From: Endocalyx cinctus
Lineage: Eukaryota > Ascomycota > Sordariomycetes > Amphisphaeriales > Apiosporaceae
Length of the DNA stretch: 64,000 nt
Assembly: GCA_001600455.1 (NCBI GenBank)
Contig: BCKC01000006.1
Span: forward strand, 2,046,001 to 2,110,000
Direction of reading: 5' to 3'
Both the position numbers and the translations under genes were made by a program. The notes below the pieces were generated by a model. It did not search any database. It had not been told where the DNA came from and saw only the letters and a list, made by a program, of their open reading frames with translations. Below, in pieces: positions 24,201 through 36,031 of the stretch (the first letter of the stretch is position 1; each line of letters starts with the position of its first letter).

Positions 24201-27200
24201 AAGATGCATCTAAGGCAGAGGAGTTACATCACTAATATTACTCTAGTTATGGGGGTAATTTTGAATTTGAACTGGATAAGTCGGAATATGCTCATTGAAA
24301 TCTAACTTATTTTGTGTATTTACGTACTTATAGCAAAAGTAGACCACCAAGTACGTAGTAGCGGCTTACTCGGGGGCCACTGCCATAGTAAGACTATCGT
24401 AGTGAGGGCCGTCGGATGTGACAAGGATATTTTGCAGAGAATCTGCTCAACTTAATTCCGGATTCCCGCCATTGCCTCTCATTAGTATTGTTATGCGACA
24501 ACGCATGGAAGGTTTAGGGGTTGTCGCGAAAACAATTCTTAGGATAAAAATGTGACCTCTACTGATTCCCGAACTTTCCTGGAGATACAAAACGATCTCT
24601 CAAATGCGGGCGCCCAGCAACGGGTTCAAGTTTAATCTCTGCCAGGAGCGAAAACACTCGCGCCATAGTAATTTGACTGCGAATGCCGATATACGTTTTG
24701 AAAAAACGTAATAGCTGGCATAATCATATTGTAGGAGGGTATAAAACAAAATGTAAGAAAGCTAATGAATCACATTACCTAAGAGACTAAGCATGTCCGA
24801 TGTCCTCTGTTCAAGGCGATTGCCAAGACGGGAAGCCTCGAAATGCGTGCGCGATCTACAGGTAACTCTGCATGGTTACAATCAACCTTGGCGAGCTTAT
24901 CCTGGCAACGTACCTTGAGCGGATATATGGTCATAATTGCCATGCGAAATGCAGGGTCGGCATTGTAAAAACGCCTTGATCAGACCATTATTTATTCACC
25001 GGCCGGCATCTCAACGGCACGGTGTTTCTAGAGTGTTGTAATAGCATTATGGGAAGTTTGATCCGATATACACTAGTATACGTAAACAAGGGCAATGGGG
25101 GAAAAGTAAAACGAGGACCCAGTGGTCCGGGACATAACTTTCATGATTGGTAGAATAACTCAGCTCAGCGAGCATCTTTCCAAAAAAGGAGAAGCCGAAA
25201 CTGGTGTGAACAGGTAAGGATGTTGTGGTAAAGCGTAATGGTGGGAACATATTTTGGCCAATGAGAGGGGTGCGAAATAGAACCGAAAGTGTGGAAGCTA
25301 GGGGACTGGTGAAATCCGTTGATGCCTTTGGTACGCTTGGAGCTTACCCTAATCTTTTTCCGTGTGGGGGTGCCGTCAGTGCCGGAATGGCGAATTAGGG
25401 AGACGGTGGATATTTTTTGCAAGGATAGGGAACGTAAATGAGCATTGCTCACATCGAAGCTCCCAACTGTCACATCAATCCCGGGTTATTATCAATATCC
25501 GAAAGAGATTCTCTTCCTATTTCAGTATCCCGCTTGAATTCATCGCAACGCGCTCAAACTCTTCTCCAGGAATGTCGAGGCGCGTTATACTCGAGGAAGT
25601 TTGTGACTCGTTCAACCATTGTTGCTTCCCTCCAAAATGTAGCCAACAAAATTAGCTTCGAGATATTCTCACATCTATTCAAATGCGAATATCAAATCAT
25701 TATTGCCACGATTCGTCTCAGATTATTTTCGTGGCTGAATCCAAATAATTGGTTCATAGAACTAGCCGTACTTGAGATGTATTCAATAAAAGCTGGCTCA
25801 ACCTGATCGTGATCGGACAACTGCGTGAGCTTCTAGAAGTATGGTGGAAGATTGCTAGAACCCGAGCACCTGGCTGGGTATTGATTGAATAGTTGCTTGC
25901 GTCGGCTGCAGACAAGGTTATTGGACGACACAAAAGCTGAACTGCTGGTGTCTGTCGCGGATATATCGCCTCAGCCGCCGTGAAATGCATGTCCCTGATA
26001 CTGGGAATAAGGACCGTGCTTGGGTATTAACACTGAGCTAATTTTGGATCTGCGGAATATTTCTTTCTCTGAATGTTGCGTATTTGACCAATATATCTAG
26101 GCCATACGTACTGGCTGCATCCAGACTGAAAGCCAGTAGGGGAAGTCTAAGCGATCTGAAACCGAGCGAAGGACTCTGGTTATGTGAATGGTTAGCCATC
26201 AAGCCGGGATTCGAATCGAGGTGTGTTCTCCGCAAAGTGTAAAGACATGCGGAAATTTTTGGTGGTGGTAACCAATTTTCAAATTTATCGTGATCAGCAT
26301 TAAAATTGCTGTTTAGTATGCAGTCGCAACGCCTCCCGTGGCTAGAACGTTACCGATCAATACGTATCGCCGCACGATGGCATTAAGATCGCCGTGATGA
26401 CAGGGTGCAGAATCAACTTGAAATATGACCGTGGCCATTTAAATGGTCTTGTGACATATCAAAAGGAACCCTGTGAGATTGAAACTAAAGCTAGGTAAAC
26501 CCTTGCTGCTGGGGTACCTCGGTAAAAATATGTGTATTTCTCTAGAAGACCACGATGAAAATTGGAATGGCTAAATCGGTAGAGAAAGATAAATATGGGA
26601 AAATAACAACATCCCGCGTCAGACATGGATATTCCTTCCACATTTGTAGAGGTGCAGAGCTTTAGCAGCTTTTCGATCCAAGGGTTTGTAGAAGAGATTG
26701 ATTTTTCGATCAAACCCCAGATTAATTCGAATCCGAATTGAAACAAGTAGCGAGTGAATCTGTTTAAAAACTCTACCACTTAAGACGAAGATGAATCAAG
26801 CAAATGCCACGGCTTGGGAGCGACGGTGATCGCTACACAAATCTGACTGGAAGGGAGTTTGAGGGGCAGGTCTAGGATTATAGACGAAATCTGGTTGGCT
26901 GAATCAGACTTAATGAGGAGAAACTGGCGTTTCTGAGCAAGGCTGATGATGATGATAATCGGGTACCAAAGCGGGTAGTAGCGGTTACCGGATTCGACGA
27001 TTTATAGTGGTTGACAGGAGCTTATCATACGTTTATAAATCGAGTCGGGATTAGATGCTAAAACCGGGGTATTCAGGGTCGTTGAATAGGGATGGATCAA
27101 TGTATATGCGCGTATGCTTCAATTACGTATGTAATAAGCTACATTAGGTCGACCAGATTGTTAGCTGCAAGATGAAGCACACCTTTTGGTGTGGTTGGAA

Positions 27201-27900
27201 TGGAAAGGTGGACCCGGCATGACGGATAAGGCGTGTTGCAACGCATCAAAACAGCGTGTTTACGAGGAACCCTTAAAACAGGAATCTCATCGGTCGGAAC
27301 GGATGGGATAAGAAATAAATCATAATAGAGATTTAAATATTAGGAAGGTTGTAAAACAGAAGAGCACACATGATACCTTGACCAATTAGAGAAAAGGATT
27401 ATCACTGGATTTTGTCATGGAAATTCGGTAATCCCAATGACTGAGGATTATTATATATGATTCATAATAGTGTTCGTAATGGTGTCAGACCGGCTTGATC
27501 TACCACGTATAGTGAAGATAAACAATAAGGATATATCACGTCAAAGAGGGATTGAAGACTTTTTGTGTTGATATCGAGTTTGGTTCCATCGTTGGGCAAA
27601 GGTCGAAAGCAAGCGAATAAATGTGAGCAACTGTATGGGTGGTAATAGAGATATCGGGAGAAAAATAAAATAAAATAGCCATCAATAAGAATTGAAAAAA
27701 AGGATTAAGAATTAAGATATAATTATATTAATAACTTTGTAAATAGATATGATGTTAAAGTGAATGAAGGGATGATGAGAAAAGACAGTGAGTAAGTAGT
27801 AGTAGAAAGGCAAAACAATCAAGAGAGGATGAAAATTTTCATGCAGTCGTGACCAGACAGAAAAAAAAAAAAATTGGGTAAAGGTCCTTACCTAGTGTGG
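24201..27900. other. Gene desert section of distinct texture, possibly a decayed element
   Basis: This part has fewer homopolymer runs and a more even base mix than its surroundings, as if it were once coding or transposon sequence. All six frames are repeatedly interrupted and no domain could be recognised. It could be a heavily mutated repeat (for example by repeat-induced point mutation) or simply older unique DNA. No terminal repeats were found by eye. Confidence 0.3.
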
Positions 27901-30520
27901 ATGTCAATGTTTTTTTTTTCCCCCTAATTATTTAATTATTATGATTATTTTAGGTTAGTGTACTTTCTTTTACACTACTGTATTTTATAGCAGTTATAGT
28001 GGGAATGGGAAAGTCGGCAGAGGACTTTTGAAGTCACCAAAAACTTCCACAGGAAGCTTATTTTTTTTTACCGTATTCGATTACGGTCTTGGCTGGTTAA
28101 TTTTTAGTAAAGAATGATGTCTCTAATGAAGCTTACAGCATATTATAATGCTTGATTGAACCTTACCTCAAGCAACATGGGAAAGGTCGGTCTTAAAACC
28201 ACACTGTATAAATATGGATATACTTGTACTTACTTACACACCTACCTACAAGTACAGTACTGGATATATCTAAGTACTAAGTAGACACTTAGATTATGGA
28301 TATATTGTACATAATAATGGTGTATCTTACTTACTAGAAGTATCTACACTCTGTCACTTACTCAGCATATTTACCTCTAGGTAGGCTGGTAGGTACTTCA
28401 GCAATCAAGTACTTACTCGGTCAGTCAGTATACTGCTACCTAAGAAGATAAATACTGACCCTTCAGAGAGTACGGTACCTGAATGATAAGATTCACTATC
28501 CATGATAAAAAAGAATGATTTACTACAAAGTACGTTACATGTACATTACAACCTACTGCTGCCAAGTTATGTATGGAGACATAGTAAATAAATAGATATA
28601 CTCTATTTTTGTTGATACAAATCTAATACATATCATATGAGGCTTAAGAAGAGAAGCAGTGTACACTAACACGAGATTTCAGGTGCCTAAATTAGCCACT
28701 ACGTACTATGCAATACCACCTGTAATGTGGACAGATAGCGAACTTTATCTTTGCCATATAAGGTACCGAACAGCCTGCCAAGTAAACTCAGGTCAGCAGT
28801 AATGTGTCTACCTAGGTAAATATCACTTATGTGTGACCCTCTATGTAGGTACACAACATAGGATTCATGCCAAACCATTTCATGCACGCATGCAATCTGA
28901 ATCACCTAGATGCTAAAACGATACAATACTAAGTACTTTTTTTTTTTTTTTTCAAGATGTGCATCATTATCATTTTGCCTGCGCCTATGGCGGTCCGCAA
29001 GCTTGGAAAGCGGCCGGCTGATGTGAGTTGGGTGAGCTTATACCTTTTTTTCATCGCCTCTCTTTATGCATATATGTATATATTTATTAAAAAAAAAACA
29101 ATTGAAACATGAAAAAAAGGGATTGCTTTCCGAAATAGGGGGTATTACTATTATTATGTATGTAGATAACTCGAAATACTTTTTTAGTATACGCTTTCCT
29201 AGATCGAGTCCCTCATTGCCGTCTTTGAGAGGATTGACACTAGGTGTCTTTATTAACACTCACCTTGGCACGTTTTCAGACGTTCCGTTTCAGGATAGGA
29301 TACGCGACGATGAGACGAAGTCGAGGTGACATAGATTTCGCAAGACTGCGTAATCTTGAATGAAGCCAAGAATCCGTTCAACCCAACAAGATGAGATAGA
29401 CGGGTTAAAACCAGCGAAAAAAGAAAGGACATCATTCCGTCGGCGGTGACGAGCCAAGAAATTTGTGTTATGACCGTCGTCGTATCCATTGATCTCCTCA
29501 ATTTATATTTCCCAAGAGTTGGCGAATCCGCAGACGGACTTTATTTTTTTTTTCTTAAACTTGGCCGGCCTATTGCACCTAAAAGTGACCTCGATGACAA
29601 TTACTCCCCGTCATAGTAACACGTCTTGAAAATATTTTTGAGGCATCTAACGGCTTGGCAGTGATTCAACAGTCCGTCAGCGAATCGACACCGAACTTGC
29701 CGTTTCACTGTACTTCCGCGCCTGCAAGTCTCGAAAGTAAAGAGAGACAAAATTCTCCAGCCGGATAGACTCTCTGAATTAAACACAAAATTCTTGGCAG
29801 TCAAGCTTGCAAATAGCCCTGTCTCATGATCGACCTACGTGCAGATTATCTATTATCTATTATCTATTTTTTTTTTTTTTTATTTCTTTCACGCCTCTAT
29901 TCAGACTCCCCGAGGTTTATCAGCGAAGTTACGAACACACGAATAGGAAGGGTAGAAATTAGCCTTTCTCACGGATTCGGACATGGCGCCTGCATCGCAT
30001 CCGCCCCCCCTGAAGATATCAAGACCCCTTCTTATACAAGATGATTACCTAGTAACGTAGGACATATAGAATGACTACATCACAATGTACGTAAGGCTCC
30101 TAGTACGTAGTTCGGTTTGCCACGTTCCATTCGTTATTACCCCATTCGACAACGTTTGGTCAGCAGGTATCTCGGAGTAGAGCTGGGTGGCCTTGCGCGA
30201 ATGTTTTGCAGCTCCGGTAAGAAACGGTCTGCGCCAGGTTAAGATGACCGTGAGCATGTCCGTCTGCATAAATATTTCAGTACGGTACTGTTTCATCGCA
30301 GTTATCCTATCGTAACGTATACCGATAAATCATCTGATCAAGTATACTCCTAATCTTTGTAAGATCTGTGTATCTTTCCGTCTTCTCCCGTCTCACCGTA
30401 TTCACGCGGAGTTGCCTCTCGCACAGAGACAAGGCAACGAATAAGCTTGAATCTACTTAGCCATCGTTAAGAGTCGACCGGCCGTCTCGTACAATGGTCT
30501 TTTGGTTCCGTAAAATCTTG

Positions 30521-30565
<45 letters not shown>

Positions 30566-31790
30566 ACACTATGCATAACCTAGAAAGTCACGACATCGTG
30601 ATGAAACTCGGAAAAGGTCAACATCAATTCGTAACAATAAAAATATTCAATCGTTCAATCTGTTCACACTGTCGCGCTTGATTTCTCTGTTATACTTACC
30701 AGTAACAGTAACAATAGATATTCGCCCCTGGTAGGAATAAGTAAGGGCGGAGCCACTATACCAGAACAACGGCCTTTAGTAATGTGCTCATCCAATAAAC
30801 ATTTCTTAGCGGCCACGATCGAGAACCCCGGATCAAGACCGCAGCCATTGTCAATCACGAACTTTTTTTTTTTTTGCAACCTCCTACCAGGAATTCTTGT
30901 CTTAATTAGTGAATAATTCACGGAGTACCCAGGTTAGTTAAAAACCGCCAAGGACGCTGTGATGTGCAGCCGTATCCGATCGTAGCATGCATCCCCTCAC
31001 ACGCATAAGTTTACTAACTGCCTCTAATACGTCCGAAGGTGTGTAGCGTAGTGTAATAGATGTATTAATAACGATACAGAACAGTATACTATAGCCTAGG
31101 ACTAAGCTGCAGTGAGACGGGCAAGGCCCGCGAGGCGGCAAGGTTCTGAAGCTTTGTTACAAGCTTTGTACATACCTGGGTTGCTAGGTAAGATGCGAGC
31201 GCCCTTGAGCGTTAAATCTCATTCCCAAGGTACATGACGAGCTTACAAGTATTCTTAGCAGCCTAGGTACCCTAGCTAGATCCTTGCGCCGGGACGTTTA
31301 TACCATAACGATCGTCGGCCAAGAAGCGGTATTGCCCGTCTGTACGCTCATAGCACGCTCAATGTGCAACTTTAAATGTTTGAATATTATTATTTTTTCG
31401 TTTATAAATAATTATGAAAAGCGATGATGCTTGCTTGCTTGCTTTCTATAATAATCTGGTGTACGCACATAAATTTAGAATAATAGGGTCCTACTAGTAT
31501 AACAGGGAAAGAAGAAAAAAAAAAAAAGCACGTCCTCCAAAGTTTCGGGCTACCATGTGATTAGAAGGGTTCCAGTGCATTGTAGAATTAGACCTTGGTA
31601 CATGTAGGAGTATTACTTTTAGTTCATCCCACGGTGGTACAACATATATTGGTAATGATGGTATTCTATCTACACAGTAGTGTAGCGAATATACGTTAAA
31701 GATGTCATTCCATCACTCTGGCATGGACATGCCCCCCTTGCCCTAGACTAAGAACTACCCCCCTTGCACACTTCGACCGTATCTCATCCA

Positions 31791-31791
<1 letters not shown>
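27901..31791. other. Gene desert section with simple repeats
   Basis: It contains a TACTTA/TACCTA/GTAGGTA word cluster at about 28210-28480, ACCTAGGTA at 28810-28818, T-runs at 28938-28952 and 29868-29881, and a (CA)19 microsatellite. Short frames on the minus strand near 29253-29804 have no recognisable similarity. No gene is called. Confidence 0.45.
30523..30560 (+). repeat. CA dinucleotide microsatellite, 19 units
   Basis: Nineteen uninterrupted CA units are followed after one T by a further ACACACAC. The locus is intergenic and likely length-polymorphic. Confidence 0.95.

Positions 31792-31849
<58 letters not shown>
31792..31849 (+). repeat. Poly-C tract of 58 bases
   Basis: A run of 58 consecutive C, preceded by CATCCAT and followed by TCCCTTC. 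Homopolymers of C this long are rare in fungal nuclear DNA. The complementary G strand could form G-quadruplexes and the C strand an i-motif. The length may partly reflect sequencing or assembly error. Confidence 0.9.
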
Positions 31850-31852
<3 letters not shown>

Positions 31853-34363
31853 CTTCAATTGCTCAGGAACTTATTCCCCTCCATTTCTCGATAGATTTAG
31901 TAGCGTGCGCTAGGTTTTGACATAAAGCTACCTAAACGGGTAATGAAATTGTGCACTGTACATAGTACATGGTAATCTGTAGCCGACGTCAAGCACATAT
32001 TGATCTCTGGGTGCGCATGTACCGTACCTAGCTCCTCTTTAGTACCTCCGGTCACGATAGGTGCGTGTATGAGGAGAAAAAATGGCCGGAGCTTTGCCGT
32101 GAAGCAGATTTTCTTGGTAATGTCTTGGGACTTTGGATCTATACTGTACTTTAGATCCGTCCCATATGAATTCGATTATACCTTCTAGTTTTTTTAAATT
32201 CAACAGGCACTACTAGATTTATTGTATAATGCAATTCCAAATGGGTAATCTGCACACCCGCCTCATTTATTATTATTTTACTATGCTGTCCTTTGCCTGA
32301 TTGAGTATGATTGTTCTTAATTTGGGCAAGGCGTGAATCCTCCCCCCAGACCAACCCACACTCTGGATGGATATCTGGACAACGCCCAGTCCCTCACCCC
32401 CCCGTTCACCCGCAAACAGAAGCATGTAGGCGTGATAGGTCCAATGTTGCAAAAGAAAAATAATAAGTACTGTACTTATCAAGTACTAATAAAACGGGAG
32501 TGTATATGCGTGTAAGTTGTGTAGCAGACATATTTTGGACTTGAGATTATGAGCCTGGGGCAACTTGGCAAGCCGCATACATCCCACTCTGATTCTCACT
32601 CTCGCATACCACACCGTGAACATATAATAGCTATTAAACCACCCATTATCCCCCGACCGGAAGATATCGCTTTCTTTCGAAGCACCTCACACTCTTCTCT
32701 TTTTCGAAAAGATTACTTCAAGGTTTCACGGAAAGAAACATCTGAAGTAAAAGAAAAAAAAGATTATATTACTACGTTGTCGTCAACAATTATTATCCAA
32801 CATACCCGCTTCCTTTATTCTGAGCCTTGATTATCATTGTCTTTGACAAGCACGAGGGACAACTAACTAAACTACCTTCCACCCCACCGAAGAATTACAA
32901 GGCTCTATTACTCAACAAAACCTTTATATATACACTTCACTTACTTAACCTACCTTTGCTCCGTAACTCGTTACCATTTTATTACTGGAGCCACCCGGGC
33001 ACTTTTGCCCAAAACAGTTCACACGTCGCTCTTGCTACTGTAACCGCATCCTGTCCGGTTAGTAATTACTATTATTATTAGCCGCAATAGCGAAGCGAAC
33101 GAAGCCCACCACGGGGGACAAACAGGGGACACACAGGGAAGAGTTATGCTACATTTCCAGGGCCCATCTGCACTTTTTTTTTGTATTTTTTATTAATTAT
33201 TTTTTATCTTTTTATTTTTTTATTTTATTCTTTCAACTTAACCGTACTTCTCACCCAACATTAACTAGCCTTTAAACCCCGTGGGCTTATTTACCTTGCA
33301 TCCTCTACCTGCACTCACAAAACTCAATTCGACTGGTCCAGCCGCCGCCATCGTTGTCAACTTAGAATCGAAACTGTCTTTTTTATTCTTTGACTTTTTT
33401 CCGTTTTCTTCCCACCTACTTTCAAACTTTATTACCAAGAAAAAAAAAAAAACTTTGAATTTATTTTCCCACTTGCTATTGTCAAATCCAGGATAAGCAT
33501 CAGACTTATCAGAAAAGAAATATATTCAGACCCTCTCCCCTCCAAAAAAAAAAAAGAAGAAGAAAAACTTGTTGTATTTTCTTGCATTTTTCATTCAGGT
33601 GACCATTTCTTCCGAAAAGACGTATTAGTTCTTATTTGGATACTCCGGTGGTCAAAGTCTCGGCGACAAGTCAAGTTTATTATTCTACCTTTTTCTTTGC
33701 GACATAGCAACCGTCTCTCCAGTTTTATTTTACTAAAGAGACATGAACGTATAGGGAGATTCTTATGATAACTCTTTTTTAATTCGTTCACACTTCTATA
33801 CCTCTCTTTTTTCCGTCTCGGTGTTTCGGACTGGCCTTTGTGTGCAATATATTCCTGTCAACTCGGGCCTTTGTTAGCTTGGCGCATCTGTTCGCACCGA
33901 GAATCCCAACACAACAGTAACGCTATCAGCGTCAGCTTGTGCCACAGAACGAGAGACCCTTCTTACAATTCTTAAGTTTTGTTTCCAAGGCGAAACTTTT
34001 GTGGACTAAGCCATAAAAGAAAGAAAGGGCAAGAAAAAAAAAAAATCCATCAAACTAAGCAACTCAAGGAAACTTGGGAAACTACCCAAAACTGAACTAT
34101 CCGACGTGGGAATTGGAAACTAAAAAGTTACCCTTGAACCCTTAGTCAGTTCGGTACCTTCGCGAATGGTTAACTAATCCGCTATTCTACTACCGCCACT
34201 ACCGCCCGAAACCGCCTAGGATTTATTCTATTCTATTTCACATCAATCTTCCTTCTTTTTATTTTTTATTCTCCCCCCCCCTCCCCTCTCTCCTCCTTTC
34301 TGCCTTACTTTCTTTTATATATATATTTATATTTAAATAAGTATATAAATATCAAAGGAAGAA
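31850..34363. promoter_or_regulatory. Upstream region of the copper-fist gene, pyrimidine-rich leader
   Basis: The last 1.2 kb before the copper-fist start is strongly T/C-rich (for example 33172-33235, 34245-34320), typical of a highly expressed fungal promoter and long 5' UTR. Upstream of about 33.1 kb it is ordinary AT-rich intergenic DNA. Short frames in this stretch are interrupted and show no domain. The transcription start cannot be set from sequence. Confidence 0.4.
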
Positions 34364-35964
34364 ATGTTAGTCAACGGAGAGAAATACGCTTGCGAGGCTT
34401 GTGTTCGCGGACACAGAGTTAGCAATTGTCAACATTCAGGTAAGTTTCATTCATCGTTATTTTAACTTAGCTATACCTACATAATGTATCCATGTCGGAG
34501 CTCTCCAGTTACATCAATCCGTTCCCTTTTTCCCAGCTATTCCGCTATGTCTCCAAAGATGTACAAATTTGATTATTTTTCGGTACAAGAGACAGAGCCT
34601 CAAAAAGAAAGAAAAAAAGAAAAAAGAAACAGAAACAGCCTCCAAATAAAAAACCCTTACTCCAATTGTGATTACCTATTATACATTAAATTGAAGTCGT
34701 AACACTAATCATTTATGTTTCTGTATTTGCAGATCGACCTCTCCAACACATAAATAAAAAAGGTCGTCCTGTTTCGCAATGTCAGCACTGTCGCGCAATG
34801 CGCAAGTCACGCTCGTCGCATGTTAAATGCGACTGTGGCGAAAAGACGCATAAATGCGCACACTTACAACAGACCATGGATGGACATACGGGTGAGCTCT
34901 CAATATTCTTGATGTCATTAAGGATCACAGGAATCTGACGTGGGATTTTCGGCGCTTCAGATAGTTGTTGCTGCAACCATGGCGGACGATGCACATGTTC
35001 GCACAAGAAAGAACCGGCGTTAGACCCGGTACCCGAGTCGGAATCCGACCAAGATAGTCGTCGAACAAAACCCAAGGCGACCTCCCGAAGACGACGTGCG
35101 AATACGTCGCACTCCGAGTCCCTGCTCAGCTTTGACGAGAACGGCCACCACAGGCCCACGCCTAAGCACTCCAAGGCTTCGCAGAAGACCGGTCCGTATA
35201 CGTTAAGTCGCGGCTCGTCGATGCAAAGCACCTCTAGCTCCGGCAGCCTCAGTCGATCCGTCGATAACCTCATGCACTGCTCCAAGGGCAGCGGTAGGTC
35301 TCGTGGTAGTATTTCGCACAGCGCCCGCTCGGCAAAGTCCGAGCAGGCGTCGCCTTCGATGGGCGGTTCGTCGACCTTCCAGGAGCTAAACGGTCAATTA
35401 CCACCGCTTGATTTATCTACTATTCAGTACCCTGAATATTCTCAATTCGAAATGTTCGGTGGACTTTCTGATCATGAGCCCCCGATGTTTAGTGCCGGCT
35501 TGAGCGCCCAGTCTGTCGATTGGACGCAGTATGATGGCCTAGAGATGAACAACGAGAACTTTGCCCCTTCTAGCTTTGATCCTGCGCAATCCTACACGGG
35601 ATTTGAACTGGCTGGCTCTGTCGAGCCTACGCTAACGTCTAATTCGGGAGATGTCTCCGAGTCGGAGGACTTCCTACCTCCGGCTTTCAGCGATGCGCAG
35701 ATGGATAACTTCCGTGATGCTACTAGCTACTTGGATATGTCGGAAAATCAGACAAGCATGATGACCAGTGCCGATCTCGGCAACCTCGATTTCGACCAAT
35801 TCAAGGGAACCGCTAAGTTCCTGTCTACGCACTCCTCCATCGATGACACGAACACAAGTTTTCCTTTGATTGAGGACGAGACCTTCTGGGCTATGGGTGG
35901 TTACAACGATGGCATGACACAGTCACCAGATCATATTTCCTCTGGTATTTGGGATTCGGTGTAA
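34364..35964 (+). CDS. Copper-fist transcription factor (AceA/Cup2/GRISEA-type)
   Basis: Three exons (34364-34439, 34733-34891, 34961-35964) encode 412 residues. Residues 1-40 form the copper-fist DNA-binding module with Zn ligands Cys10, Cys13, Cys22 and His24 and the minor-groove motif KKGRP (35-39). Copper-binding Cys pairs follow: Cys42/Cys45, Cys58-x-Cys60, Cys67. A second cluster at 81-91 reads CCCNHGGRCTC. The rest is low-complexity, Ser-rich (about 100-190), then an acidic, Phe/Asp-rich C-terminal half with several FxxxFxD-like patches that suit an activation domain. Factors of this type sense cytosolic copper and act in the nucleus on metallothionein, copper-exporter or copper-uptake genes. 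Which direction (detoxification or uptake) cannot be decided here; the N-terminus looks most like the AceA/Cup2 detoxification group. The first intron is long for this window (293 bp). Confidence 0.93.
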
Positions 35965-36007
35965 TTTCATTTTCTGCATTATCCGATCACACGCAAACCC
36001 ATTGAGT

Positions 36008-36031
36008 AAAAAAAAAAAAAAAAAAAAAAAA
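36008..36031 (+). repeat. Encoded A24 run after the copper-fist stop
   Basis: Twenty-four A begin 43 bases past the stop codon. The tract lies in the presumed 3' UTR and could act as an internal priming site in cDNA work or as a genomic trace of a retroposed mRNA tail; neither is shown. Confidence 0.85.

Noticed and set aside
26190..26230. tRNA-like T-arm, GGGATTCGAATCGAGG
   Set aside because: The loop resembles TTCGAAT but the flanking stems do not pair on either strand and no acceptor, D or anticodon arms can be drawn.
30523..30570. CA repeat as a CRISPR-like or telomeric array
   Set aside because: It is a simple dinucleotide microsatellite without spacers or telomere units.
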